This document shows, one piece after another, positions 5,684 to 5,706 of a stretch of DNA of 5,706 nucleotides. The stretch is taken from contig CALVRP010000102.1 of assembly GCA_944358665.1 (NCBI GenBank), positions 1-5,706 on the forward strand, in the 5' to 3' direction. The position numbers and the translations under genes were made by a program. Numbering within the stretch: the stretch's first letter is position 1; each line of letters opens with the position of its first letter. The notes below the pieces were generated by a model, which made no database searches, had not been told where the DNA came from, and saw nothing but the letters and a program-made list of their open reading frames with translations. The stretch is from an uncultured Bacilli bacterium (GTDB taxonomy: Bacteria; Bacillota_I; Bacilli_A; RF39; UBA660).

Positions 5684-5706
5684 TAATATAGATAAAAACT
5701 AGTTGC

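Noticed and set aside
5611..5706. A clear promoter for the XRE gene on the minus strand
   Set aside because: Only weak -10-like strings were found (such as GAAAAT or TATAAC on the reverse strand) with no -35 at good spacing, so I do not annotate one, although the gene must be transcribed from this region.
1..5706. CRISPR arrays, transposons or RNA genes
   Set aside because: No regularly spaced direct repeats, terminal inverted repeats with a transposase, or tRNA/rRNA-like sequence were seen.

Overview
The window is AT-rich, gene-dense DNA. Its signals look like low-GC Gram-positive bacteria (Bacillota or a Mollicutes-like relative): Shine-Dalgarno sites of the AGGAG/GGTGA kind, TTGAC-N17-TATAAT-type promoters, short U-tailed hairpin terminators, a lipobox lipoprotein and Sec signal peptides. 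All tryptophans are read from TGG and no TGA lies in frame, so there is no sign of UGA recoding. None of the seven genes ends in TGA (four TAG, three TAA). The exact taxon cannot be fixed from this window; an uncultured gut Bacilli/RF39-like lineage would fit, as an inference.

Layout. (1) Positions 2-703 and 1 kb onward hold two tandem paralogues, each a membrane-anchored secreted protein with a C-terminal glucosaminidase-like (GH73, FlgJ/AcmA-type) domain. The first is cut by the left edge. (2) Positions 1526-2515 encode an acidic, mostly helical 329-residue protein that I do not recognise. Each of these three genes is followed by its own terminator, and genes two and three have their own promoters. 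(3) Positions 2595-5339 form a three-gene operon: an all-trans polyprenyl diphosphate synthase, a small lipoprotein, and an exported bactofilin-like beta-repeat protein with a multi-pass membrane C-terminus. It ends in a strong bidirectional terminator. (4) On the minus strand lies a 78-residue XRE-type repressor. Upstream of it are a divergent near-consensus promoter and two near-identical palindromes 31 bp apart, pointing to a gene beyond the right edge.

The common theme is the cell envelope: wall hydrolysis, isoprenoid precursor synthesis, a lipoprotein and a surface or membrane polymer-like protein. The most specific new inference is the small repressor-operator switch at the right end. 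I see no CRISPR array, transposon, tRNA, rRNA or convincing riboswitch. No stretch longer than about 100 bases lacks a gene or a regulatory signal.
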